NCBI GenBank assembly: GCA_015478945.1
Contig: JABUQX010103444.1
Span: 15,001 to 27,454 of the forward strand
DNA: 12,454 nt
Origin: Trachelipus rathkii
Lineage: Eukaryota > Arthropoda > Malacostraca > Isopoda > Trachelipodidae
Direction: 5' to 3'
In this document: positions 1 to 8,267 of the stretch, piece after piece
How the letters are laid out: each line of letters begins with the position of its first letter
Numbering within the stretch: position 1 is the first letter of the stretch
Position numbers and translations under genes: made by a program
Notes under the pieces: generated by a model
Told to the model about the DNA's origin: nothing
Seen by the model: the letters and a program-made list of their open reading frames with translations, nothing else
The model's database searches: none

Positions 1-600
1 TATATATATAATGCAACAAAATATTGATTATATTATATATATATAATAAATTAACTCATTTTCGAAAGACACTGAAGCTCAATAACCAAAATACATCATA
101 ATAGATACCTAAATATCAATCCTCATAAAATAACTAAAACTTCATACTATAAAATAATCTATTAATGTTATGTTTTTGAAACTAAATGTTACTTATATAT
201 TAATCATTTATACTCTTTACAAATATTTATATTTACTAACAATATTTGAAAAATTATAATCCTCAAACTTTCTAATTAATTTGGCCCTAAATCATTTTTT
301 TTTTTTTTTTTTTTGCATATAAATGATAATGATATTTTTGTCACTTGTCAGAGACTCTACTATCACTCTCCTAACCCCAACCTGCTATACCAGTAAAATG
401 CTAATGACATGCAATAAATAAGGGCTCTCAATATTTTTAATGTTACCTCGTCCCCAAAACCACTCTATTTCAAATAAATTATTTGAGTAATTAACACTCC
501 ATAGTTTATAAAACAGCAGGTATATAATATATATCTATATCTATATATATATATAATCATATCAAAAATAGATACTTTAATAAAAAAAAATAAGTATCAG
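1..600. other. A+T-rich non-coding stretch
   Basis: No open frame of useful length is present on either strand. The sequence opens with a short TA-rich patch and is mostly A and T, with scattered C-containing words that make the + strand poorer in G than in C. A long T tract lies at 295-314 and short TA/TCTATA runs lie near 520-555. I see no tRNA box pair or promoter that can be told apart from background. This most resembles eukaryotic intergenic DNA, by inference from composition and absence of coding only. Confidence 0.6.
295..314 (+). repeat. poly-T tract, 20 nt
   Basis: An uninterrupted run of twenty T residues (poly-A on the other strand). It could be a mononucleotide microsatellite, a nucleosome-excluding poly(dA:dT) tract, or the tail of a long-decayed retroposed copy in reverse orientation. 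I see no target-site duplication or recognisable element body beside it. The exact length is also error-prone in sequencing. Confidence 0.85.
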
Positions 601-742
601 TATGATCTATCCTTGTCTTTACTTTACGTGACTCAACGTTACAGCGGAAAAAAGGAACACGGAATTCCTCCAATGGTCATACATTAGTGAAACCGGTTAA
701 CATCTTTAAATAAAACTCCCCTCATGTAGCAAGGCTCATTTC

Positions 743-753
743 CTCTCTCTCTC
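743..753 (+). repeat. Short CT dinucleotide run
   Basis: An eleven-base alternating CT run sits inside a longer pyrimidine-rich patch starting near 739. It is a short microsatellite-like stretch within the C-rich block, with no associated element. Confidence 0.7.
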
Positions 754-1563
754 ACATTGTAGTTGGTCCTCTGATTTTTGTCTGATAATCCTCTTAAACT
801 GCTTTAAACATGCGTTTAATAGTGATTATTGACCTTTACTTAGCTTTGCGCTCTCTTTCAGTTTCATCGCTCGTCATTCCCGACCCTATACTCGGTTACA
901 TCCCGCTATCCTCGATTGCCTGTCGGTAAAAATAATCTTCGCACCAACAACCTCTTCTATGTTTTTTGCTGGTGATGTCCTTAGGTGAAGTCTTATATAA
1001 CATCAACTCATAACAGGTGGCTCGCATACGCAAAATGCTCCTCTGTCATTTGTCAACAATAGGCTAGCAGCACTGAGCCTCTCAGACTGTAAAACTAAGA
1101 GATCTGTAAATCAAAAACCCATACGTGGACAAACACCCATCTTTCTCGCTCGACTAAATCTTTTCCTTACGACCTACACACACCATGAAACATGACCGCC
1201 TCACTCTAATTTCGTATTAAGATACTCACCACTCAGTTCTTCACACCTCCACATAACTCATCTTTCACCTCCTCCATAATACCTTAAAACGTACGTTTCC
1301 ACCCCCCAACGCATATCGTCAGAGATAACTTTTCCAGGATCCTTCTGGCTCCACTGCTATACCTCGACTGTAACACCTCGGACTCTCGTTACATTCAGAT
1401 ACTATCGAAACATCTGTTTACAATTCTCCACGATCAACTTATACCCATCAGTTTAAATGCTTCTCACTCTTTCTACTCCACGTAAAGCATTTCTAGATGC
1501 ATCTATAATCAATGCGTATCGCATTTCCTATACTGATACTCCCGACAATCATTTCATTCAATA

Positions 1564-1582
1564 CCTCCTCCCCCTCCCCCCT
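1564..1582 (+). repeat. Pure pyrimidine tract, 19 nt, C-rich
   Basis: Nineteen consecutive pyrimidines, mostly C, form the core of a longer C-rich patch that runs to about 1610 with isolated A interruptions. Such homopurine-homopyrimidine tracts can adopt triplex structure, but there is no clear mirror symmetry here. It is the most C-dense point of the block. Confidence 0.8.
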
Positions 1583-1680
1583 ACTCCCCTTCATCCCCAC
1601 CTTCCTATCGCCATGCTGAGATCAATTCTTAACCTCCCCATTGCTATCAAATATCTCTTGCCAAGAAAATGATTATAACG

Positions 1681-2460
1681 AATTGAATAATGGCATATAA
1701 AAAAGTTTTAAATTACAATATTTTTTCTACTCAACCTATTTTCATTTTTACAGAAGAATTAGAAACCTGTTTTGTTTAATGTATTGTTTATTAATGTTTT
1801 GTTGTCAATTTAGGTATTAGTCAATTATATTATTTAGTCAGTTATTTAGTCAGTTTGATAAATTTTGTTGATGTCTTCCCAAGCGCCACTCTCAATTGTT
1901 TCACTTTTAGTTTTATTCTCTTATGTTATTCTATTAATCATATTGCTAAAAGTTGTTGACTAACCCATGCAAAAACGTTTAATATCGTCATATATTGTAT
2001 CAATGATGTTTCTACCTGTGGCTTTACTATTAATTAATCTTGCTATTAGCATCTCCTTGTTCCTCAGGCAGTCTATACGTTCTCCATATCTATTTAAACT
2101 GGAAAGCAATAAATAATTTTAAATTTTTGCTTCCTTTTTAAATAAGAGACTTTTGGATCTATATATTGATAGAGTGGCAATGTTAAGGTCTTAAATATAA
2201 ACTTAATCTATTTATTTATTTATCGATTGATTAAATCACTTTTAATATAGTGTATGGATTAAAAAAATAGTCAGTCTACCAGATCTGAACGATTGAGCCA
2301 AGATTACAAGACATTGCCCCGCCTCCTGTATTCCAAAGCAACTCTATGACCTGCTAAACCCTCACTGTCTTTTACGAAAATTGCGCATGTATATAGAGAT
2401 CGAAATTCCATCTTTACCCAGCATAATCTTAGTCTATATATATAATTCTAACATTTATTC
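1681..2460. other. A+T-rich non-coding stretch, slightly T-rich
   Basis: No open frame, RNA gene or element is recognisable. The strand is T-leaning in its first half, with recurring words such as TTAGTCAG and TATTTAGTCAGT near 1830-1860, which is a short local duplication rather than an array. Around 2280-2400 base composition is closer to balanced, but all frames are interrupted quickly. I see nothing else that can be supported. Confidence 0.55.
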
Positions 2461-2640
2461 AACAATCATAGGATATTCTCCCCTACCTAACCCTCCATAT
2501 TACTCCCATTTATATAATACCACATCCACACTAACACACACTTAACACACAGCCTATACTCATACTTAACACATTACTAACACACCTCACACACACACCA
2601 CACTACTAACACATTATATACACTACATCACACACTACAT
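2461..2640 (+). repeat. Degenerate CA-rich low-complexity tract
   Basis: Over these 180 bases I count 64 C and only 3 G on the + strand. The text is built from CACA, TAACAC, ACTAAC and CACACTAC words without a fixed period. The longest perfect alternating CA run is 11 bases, at 2588-2598. It looks like a heavily interrupted CA microsatellite. Irregular C/A-rich telomere-type DNA of budding yeasts is a superficial comparison, but there is no consistent unit, and the tract is internal with unrelated sequence on both sides. Confidence 0.75.
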
Positions 2641-3300
2641 AATTTATAGTATCTTCTCAATTATAAATAATCTACCACATCAATTACCATAAATAAATCA
2701 ACTACAGGTGCCTTTACTCAAGACTGGATGATCCATCCTCGATAAGTACAACAGTAATATCTCTCCATTTCGGGGATTAACATATAATTATTTCTTTCGG
2801 TTCTCGCACAGAACCGAGACTATTGTTCGCAAACATTCGTTAAAGACCAAGTTTTCCCATTGAATATTATACACCGGTTTAATCGCACTCGCTCTCGGGC
2901 GCACCTTCAATCCCTCCGCCAGACAAGGAAAATAATAATGTTTTGTGTCTAGATTCCTAATTTTATTTTAAATGGAAATTTATTGTGTGAACAACAATAT
3001 CCTATAAAATACTCCCTAAAACACTAATTTCAAAAGAGTAATGATTTTTTTCAAACAGTTTACTCTACTTAAGCGATCATCAGCAGAAAATATTCCTCAC
3101 TTTCCTACAGAGTTCAGTTAGAATAACTTTGGCTTTATATTGACGTATGAGAATGCAGAGACGAATCAGGAGAAAGACATTACAACTCCTCTCGACACTG
3201 GTACCATACAATAATAGTGTCCCTGTTCGCCCATTTGCACATCCCTCTCTCCGAGAGCGCCACTCGATATGGCAATTTAGAACTGGGTTAGGTCCACGGT
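2641..3300. other. Mixed-composition non-coding stretch
   Basis: Base composition here is more balanced than in most of the window, with C-containing words in 2860-2925 and 3180-3290. No frame stays open long enough to suggest coding. One clear hairpin lies at 2797-2817. I checked by eye for tRNA A and B boxes and for conserved small- and large-subunit rRNA words and found none. Confidence 0.5.
2797..2817 (+). repeat. Perfect 8-bp hairpin with 5-nt loop
   Basis: The arm TCGGTTCT (2797-2804) is the exact reverse complement of AGAACCGA (2810-2817), separated by the loop CGCAC. The stem holds four G-C pairs, unusual in DNA this A+T-rich. It is not followed by a T run on either strand, so it is not a bacterial-type intrinsic terminator. 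It could be a protein-binding dyad, an RNA hairpin or chance. Confidence 0.6.
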
Positions 3301-3910
3301 GCTATATTCCTCTCTAGGAAAGGGTGTTAATGTTGCTCACTCTTTGTATCTTGGGATGGTTTCGAATTGTGACATGGGCTTCTTACAAAGGAATGGCGTA
3401 GGTGTTTTAGAGATTTGTCTTTTCTTGTGTGTTGAAAGGTAGAATAAAATTTTTCCGATAGAAGTAAGGGACATGTCAATACATTGGCCATTTAAATGTC
3501 CACAGCTCAGGCGTGCGTCACAGATTTGTTAGGAGTGATGTTACTCAAGGTTGAAAACCTTACACTTGGCGATATCACAACTTGCTAAAAATTCCTTTAG
3601 ACTTAGCACTGAAACATGTGAGTTCCACCTTTTCATATCTGCCGTGTCCTTACTCCATGAGTAGGTTCTACCATCACAAATGTTCACAAAGCACACACCG
3701 GTACAACTAAAGCGGTTAAAGGGAGTTCAAGGAGTGCTATGAAACATCGCGGCCCCGAGTATTCCAATGTTTGGTGGCGTTTCGTGTCGCGCGTAAGGCA
3801 TTGGGGATGTAACTGTCGAGTCAAAATTGTGTTACGGGAAATGGTTTTAAGGGTGATAGTATACGTGGGGACCGGATTGTTAGTGACTAGAGGCGTTCGT
3901 GACCCGACTG
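3301..3910. other. G-leaning island, up to about 49% G+C
   Basis: G exceeds C on the + strand at both ends (62 G to 34 C in 3301-3540; 62 to 27 in 3721-3900), while the middle (3541-3720) leans to C (27 G to 45 C). The last 180 bases reach about 49% G+C, the highest in the window. Two open frames lie on opposite strands over the same bases: 77 codons at 3684-3917 minus and 67 codons at 3739-3942 plus. Neither product has a recognisable motif, and mutual overlap is typical of frames opened by high G+C. I call no gene. A fragment of a decayed gene or an inserted foreign segment is possible. Confidence 0.55.
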
Positions 3911-4560
3911 ACCACAATAGTGATATAATATATAGGTTATAGTATAAGGAGTATATATACCACTATTATATATTAATAATAATAAATATATAATATTATA
4001 ACAGTATATTATACATATATTATATATTAATAATATTAATATTAATATAATAATACTATATAATATAATAATATTAAGAAGTTATATAGTAATTATTATA
4101 ATTAAAATATTCATAGTATATATAATATATAATCTTACATTATTAAATAATTATTGAATAACAATCTCAAATGATATAATAAATATATAAATTATATAAG
4201 GATTATTAATAGGTGAAAATAAGACAAATAGTATTCTCAATAAATTCATATAATAATTCGTGTAAATTATAATAAAATGAACATAATCTAGTGTAAATAA
4301 TCAATTAAAGTTTACGAAGTAATAGTTAACAAGAAAATACTCAATATGGAAATTATTACCTTACTACTTAAAATAAAAAATACACATCACTACCTCCCAT
4401 TTTATTATTACTATCTTTAAATAAATTTAATATATAGTAATACCTACATTATTTTATATATCTTTAAAAATCAATGTATGCATATATAAAACTCTAGATC
4501 ATAGATATATTATATCTTCACTTTGATATCATAATATGATTGTTATCTACCATGTGTGTT
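3911..4560. other. Extreme A+T-rich block
   Basis: Immediately after the G-rich island the sequence collapses to A and T: 3961-4200 holds only 19 G or C in 240 bases (about 8%). It is built from TAATA, TATATA and AATATT words without a stable repeat period. No gene or RNA is visible. Towards 4480-4560 the composition relaxes into the next mixed segment. Confidence 0.7.
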
Positions 4561-4590
4561 CATGCAGTATAATGTATATAGCTAGTCTTC

Positions 4591-4640
4591 CTCCTATTAA
4601 AACAGCAATTGTTTGCTGGAGTAGGAGATGTTAATTGCTG
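4591..4640 (+). repeat. Two-part hairpin with an alternative pairing partner
   Basis: The outer arms are CTCCTA (4591-4596) and TAGGAG (4622-4627). The inner arms are CAGCAA (4603-4608) and TTGCTG (4613-4618), with a TTGT loop and an asymmetric internal loop of 6 and 3 bases. Just downstream, AATTGCTG (4633-4640) is the exact reverse complement of CAGCAATT (4603-4610). The same 5' arm could therefore pair with either of two 3' partners. Whether this is transcribed is unknown. Confidence 0.45.
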
Positions 4641-4833
4641 CGATATGTACTTTTCTCTCATAAACAATTTCGTGGTCCATATTTAACTATACATCTCCAG
4701 GATATTAATAATTATATTAATAACATTTATAAAACGATTTTTTCTGTACTGATTATACACACCAATCATCAGCTACCAAAAGGTATAATAACTTTTACCC
4801 TCTCATATTAATAGTCTAACATGTCAATTCCTG

Positions 4834-4860
4834 AGTGCCGGATCAGAATCCATCGGCACT
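4834..4860 (+). repeat. Compact 10-bp hairpin with 3-nt bulge
   Basis: AGTGCC (4834-4839) pairs with GGCACT (4855-4860). Stacked on it, GGAT (4840-4843) pairs with ATCC (4848-4851), closing a CAGA tetraloop. ATC (4852-4854) is left as a bulge. Alternatively the outer stem is 7 bp, AGTGCCG with CGGCACT, around a 13-base loop. Six of the ten pairs are G-C, which stands out here. There is no downstream T run that would make it a terminator. Confidence 0.5.
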
Positions 4861-5055
4861 TATTAAATAACACTATGATAACCGAAATGGTTAGACACAG
4901 TTACTTGTTATCCTATTTATATTTATATACCTGGGAATAAGATCGCTAATGGTGTCGATAAATGTAAATCAATCGTAGAAGTTCATAGCGGATACTGCGA
5001 GAGTAGGAATGAATTGTGTTCTCTGACACGTGCCCACTACGCACTTACTCGCTCA

Positions 5056-5105
5056 ATTGGTGAAAGAGTATACTCTTTACTTGTAGTACCAATCTCTTTG
5101 TAAAG
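5056..5105 (+). repeat. 16-bp perfect palindrome nested in a second dyad
   Basis: The palindrome AAAGAGTATACTCTTT (5063-5078) reads identically on both strands. It is enclosed by ATTGGT (5056-5061) and its reverse complement ACCAAT (5088-5093). A third pair, CTTTAC (5075-5080) and GTAAAG (5100-5105), would compete with the right half of the palindrome. The arrangement could extrude as a cruciform or bind a dimeric protein. A palindrome of this length alone is not improbable in a window this A+T-rich. Confidence 0.5.
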
Positions 5106-5392
5106 GCAGTCGCATACTCGTATTCTAACCTCACATCTGTAATTGGCGATTAGTTTGTCTGTATAATTATTATTTAATCAATCAAATAATTTAATGAAAC
5201 ATGTATGTCAGGATTATTTATTTTTATGTTACGGGATGTTATGCTCCCCATCTCTTATATTCCATAATATATATATTCTAATATAATTATATTTTATTGG
5301 TATCAATCATTTATTTAAAATAGTAGCACATGCGATGAATTTTTTATCGCCATTTATTTCAATTATCTTTTATTATTTATGATCTTTTTCTG

Positions 5393-5406
5393 CTCTTTTA
5401 AAAGAG
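5393..5406. repeat. 14-bp perfect palindrome
   Basis: CTCTTTTAAAAGAG is its own reverse complement. Its outer hexamers resemble the AAAGAG/CTCTTT arms of the palindrome at 5063-5078, but the centres differ. It is a possible dyad binding site, equally possible by chance in A+T-rich DNA. Confidence 0.6.
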
Positions 5407-5594
5407 ATATTTCTTAAAAAAATGCAGCTCACAATGAAAAATTAATTCAAAATCTTAAAAAAGGGTGATCATTATATTGACTTCCTTTTAATTTTAAATA
5501 AGTCTTTTGTGCTTTTAACAAGTGTTTATGGGAATCTGCAATGGGTGAGATCCTCACAATAGGGAAAAGTTATTATTATTATGAATACAATTGT

Positions 5595-5606
5595 AAAAAA
5601 AAAAAA
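5595..5606 (+). repeat. Poly-A tract, 12 nt, with flanking inverted words
   Basis: Twelve A residues are bracketed by ATTGT (5590-5594) and ACAAT (5606-5610, sharing the last A), which are reverse complements. It is a homopolymer microsatellite with a weak stem; no element body is attached. Confidence 0.6.
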
Positions 5607-6398
5607 CAATTCTACTTTAGATTTCCTATATATATGTATATATATAATGTTCATATATATATAAAAAGTTAGTGTTTATATATTTTTTTAGATAAAATTA
5701 TCAATTAGTCTTACATGTAGTTGTAGGTATATGGATCGTACTGATGTATACAATAAATAGTGAAGGAAAATAATTTAATATTAAATAATAGACTCTCAAT
5801 GAAGTGATATTGATAGTTAGAACTAAATCTAATCATATTAATTTTTATCAATAGCTATATAGTATATCAGAAGAATAGAGATATATGATATAATAGTCTA
5901 AATATATACTATAAATATATAGGATGTAAAAAATATATAGTTATAGGCGAAAGTAGATTAATATTATAATTATATGGAAAGTATATAAATATAGATCAAT
6001 TAATGGTATTAATAACATTAGTAATATTACGGTTTAAATACGAATAGAAGAACTGAAGTATACTAGACCTTCCGGATTATTACACTTGTGGTTCTTACTT
6101 TATGATACTTTCACATCTAAAAACCGTTAAGATGTTAGAAATTTAAAAACATAATACTAACCTCTTTATAATAAATATATAAAATGAATAGGAAAATAAA
6201 TCAAAAGCCACACCACTACTCATTTGATATATATATATAATGAGATGTAGTAATGGTAATTCTGTGAGTTAAAATGCTTCAATTATAGAAACTTAAATTA
6301 ACTAACTTATGATAATATCTTTATTATAAGATCTAATAATATATGATCATGTACTAATTAAAAACAGGTTAAACTCGTAAATATGAATATATCATAAG

Positions 6399-7110
6399 AT
6401 GATAAATAATAATTATAGTTATATCGTATTAACATTATCAACAGAACTGATCTCCCAAAGAACTAAGGCAACTATCATCCTTCCAATAGAGAACGTAACC
6501 CGGCCAACTTGTATTGTAGGAAATTATAATGGTAGATTATTTAAACTGGCGAACCGCTATTACTTTCTTTTATGCACTTCACAAAAGAGAGTCGCTGTAC
6601 ATTCGACACGAAGTCAAGCTTTATTTGCGATACAAACATCATATGGTCTACTAGTACACTTCCAATACAGAGGGAGGAAAATAATTACATAGTCGCTAAC
6701 TTAAATATACAAGAATATTTCGATGTTAGTGCTGTACAGACGAGAAAGACCTGTACATCTCACAGATGCATAATAGGTCAAAAACTTGGAGAACTAACAG
6801 GCCGTGCAAGCGAAATTTAAGGACAAGAATAAAGAATAGTGAAATGAAATAATAGATAAAGAATATGTTTTCACTTTGGACTACTGTTGAAGTTGTTTGG
6901 GTTGTTTACAAGGACGACAAATGGAAAGGTTACACTTGGAGAACCGACAAAAATATGCACCAATCATGTCAATGCTATCATCGATGTTACCTATCTCCAA
7001 GTGCACTCTTACACGTCTCGGACCCTATCTCAAAATAGGACAAACCAAGCGAATAGTTTAGCAAGAGCAAAAACGTTTTGGGCGAACAGTCAAAATCAGG
7101 ATTAACTTTA
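6399..7110. other. Island of about 36% G+C with short open frames; no supportable gene
   Basis: G+C is about 36% in 6421-6840 (153 of 420), clearly above both flanks. Three + strand frames open here: 97 codons at 6399-6692, 82 at 6572-6820 in another phase and overlapping the first, and 72 at 6887-7105. An 80-codon minus-strand frame covers 6987-7229. The 97-codon product starts Met-Ile-Asn-Asn-Asn and is a mixture of hydrophobic and polar residues without a signal peptide, membrane span or motif I recognise. The 82- and 72-codon frames share a phase, but several stops lie between them. A decayed coding segment is conceivable, but chance frames in a G+C-raised patch are the simpler reading. 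Confidence 0.4.
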
Positions 7111-7740
7111 TATATAAGAGTGGAATTCATTGGTAGAGAGTAAACAGATATTTCAGTGAACATAGGGAACATTAGTGCTCTCCTCTCCTTATATGCGCCT
7201 AGATACAAATAATAGTTACAAGATATCATCTGAAAATAGAGAAATGAGAGGGATTCATATATTATTTTTGCAAAAGTAATTCTCTTATTAGTAAATTAAG
7301 GTAGCTTAACCTTGCATACACTTCTTTAAAAAGATTCTGGCACAGTATAGGCAATCCTTCACGGATGACTTTTCAGGCAATTGAGACTCCTCACCCAAGT
7401 TGCCTGAGCGTGGGGACCATATTAGGGAATATTTTTATAATAAAAACGAGGTTGAGTACTTATTATTTTATTTTTGTCTATTAGGTTTTATTAAGAATGA
7501 AATCTTATTAAACACTAAAACAGTATGTTTATACTAAATTCTTCAATATGGTAGTGCAAAATAAATATAATATGCAAGTATATTGTATAAATATAAATAA
7601 ATTATTTAATATATGAATATAATACTAACAGTCTCGCCCAATTCTTGCTTATTGATATAATATTTCTAGCTTATTTACATGTACTTTTAATATTTACTTA
7701 AGCGTCATATTCTAGTATAGTCTTATATATATTATGCTAA
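7111..7740. other. A+T-rich non-coding stretch with an intron-like signal set
   Basis: Composition is moderate to about 7430 and then falls steeply in G+C. No gene is visible. GTATGT (7523-7528), TACTAAC (7623-7629) and TAG (7667-7669, in TTTCTAG) are in the order and spacing of a budding-yeast spliceosomal intron of 147 bases. There is no open frame on either side to be joined, so this is recorded as a pattern and not as an intron. Confidence 0.45.
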
Positions 7741-8056
7741 ATTATATACATTATATTGTCATCCTATTATATATAATAAATAAGCATAAAATATTAAATA
7801 TATAATATTAAAAACAATAAGAAAAAATGAAATAAAAATAATAATGACTATAAACTACATAAATAATTTATATAAATAACATAATAATTAAATTATAAAA
7901 TTAAATTTTAAATTAAATATAAAATAATTGAATTAAAATTAAAAATAAATAATATAAGAATATAGAATAAAAAAGTATATTTAGGAATAATAATTATAAA
8001 CGAATCTCATTTTTCCAAATAAGAATAAATATCTAAGTATAAAATATTACATTGCA

Positions 8057-8122
8057 AATAGTATTGTTAAAATACTTATAAATCACTATTGCGCCAACAA
8101 TAGTATTTAAAAATACCTTATA
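8057..8122 (+). repeat. Imperfect 24-bp direct repeat flanking a hairpin
   Basis: Positions 8057-8080 and 8099-8122 both begin AATAGTATT and end CTTATA, with a diverged A/T-rich middle; ungapped identity is 18 of 24 by my alignment. Between them lies ACTATTG (8085-8091) and its reverse complement CAATAGT (8098-8104), around the loop CGCCAA. The hairpin's right arm overlaps the start of the second repeat. This may be a local duplication. The window is too A/T-biased for the match to be strong evidence. Confidence 0.4.
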
Positions 8123-8253
8123 TTGTAGCACATATTATTAATTAATAAATATTACTATAGTATGGTATAATTGATGGATGCTTTCCCTTTTTTTCTATAT
8201 ATTTAAAATATATTTAAATTTTTATAATATTAAATTTAAATTTGAATTTCATC

Positions 8254-8267
8254 AAAAAAAAAAAAAA
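8254..8267 (+). repeat. Poly-A tract, 14 nt
   Basis: Fourteen consecutive A residues lie within the extreme A+T-rich block. No element or target-site duplication can be recognised next to it. Confidence 0.8.

Larger units (their letters stand above)
601..1680. other. Pyrimidine/C-rich non-coding block
   Basis: The + strand is rich in C and T and poor in G. In 1141-1680 I count 181 C and 49 G in 540 bases, so G+C is about 43%, far above the flanks, with a C:G ratio near 3.7. A 71-codon open frame lies at 1457-1672. Its product is rich in proline, leucine and isoleucine exactly where the DNA is C-rich, has no recognisable motif, and needs no explanation beyond the composition, so I do not call it a gene. 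A strand-biased transcription or replication signature, or a decayed pyrimidine-rich repeat, are possible origins. Confidence 0.65.
4561..5160. other. Mixed segment carrying a cluster of inverted repeats
   Basis: This roughly 600-base stretch between two A+T-rich blocks contains at least three hairpin-capable sequences with G-C pairs (4591-4640, 4834-4860, 5056-5105). It also holds a smaller stem, TAACC/GGTTA, around 4879-4893. No frame is open. The density of dyads is higher than I noticed in flanking segments of similar composition. It may be a structured non-coding RNA, a cruciform-prone spacer, or coincidence. Confidence 0.4.
5161..6398. other. A+T-rich non-coding stretch
   Basis: No open frame or RNA gene is recognisable over about 1.2 kb. 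Contents worth naming are a palindrome at 5393-5406, an A12 run at 5595-5606, and interrupted TA runs near 5625-5660 and 6225-6240. A+T words such as TATATAG and ATAGAT recur in 5860-6000, weakly resembling the GATA domain further right, but no array can be defined. Confidence 0.55.

Noticed and set aside
225..235. Exact match to the budding-yeast ARS consensus (again at 4915-4925)
   Set aside because: The 11-base consensus is degenerate and almost pure A/T, so many matches are expected by chance on both strands.
661..698. Short palindromes GGAATTCC and AACCGGTT
   Set aside because: Eight-base palindromes are common by chance and have no arrangement suggesting a site.
1457..1672. 71-codon + strand open frame
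   Set aside because: The proline-rich composition follows directly from the C-rich DNA. There is no motif, and the length is within chance for a block of this G+C.
3650..3680. GTAGGTTCTACC as a possible tRNA B box or T arm
   Set aside because: No matching A box, acceptor stem or anticodon arm at the right distance; the words form only a trivial 4-bp stem.
3684..3942. 77-codon minus-strand and 67-codon plus-strand open frames
   Set aside because: They overlap on opposite strands in the most G+C-rich patch, where stops are rarer. Neither product is recognisable.
6399..6692. 97-codon + strand open frame, the longest in the window
   Set aside because: No motif, signal peptide or membrane span; it overlaps another frame in a different phase. 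Described as part of the island but not called a gene.
6784..6944. ACTTGGAGAAC repeated exactly 150 bases apart (6784-6794 and 6934-6944)
   Set aside because: Only 11 bases match and the flanks diverge at once. Repeats of this length are expected in a biased 12-kb window.
6887..7229. 72-codon + and 80-codon minus open frames
   Set aside because: They overlap on opposite strands and are short, and no family can be recognised.
7420..7430. Single TTAGGG word
   Set aside because: One copy only; no telomeric array.
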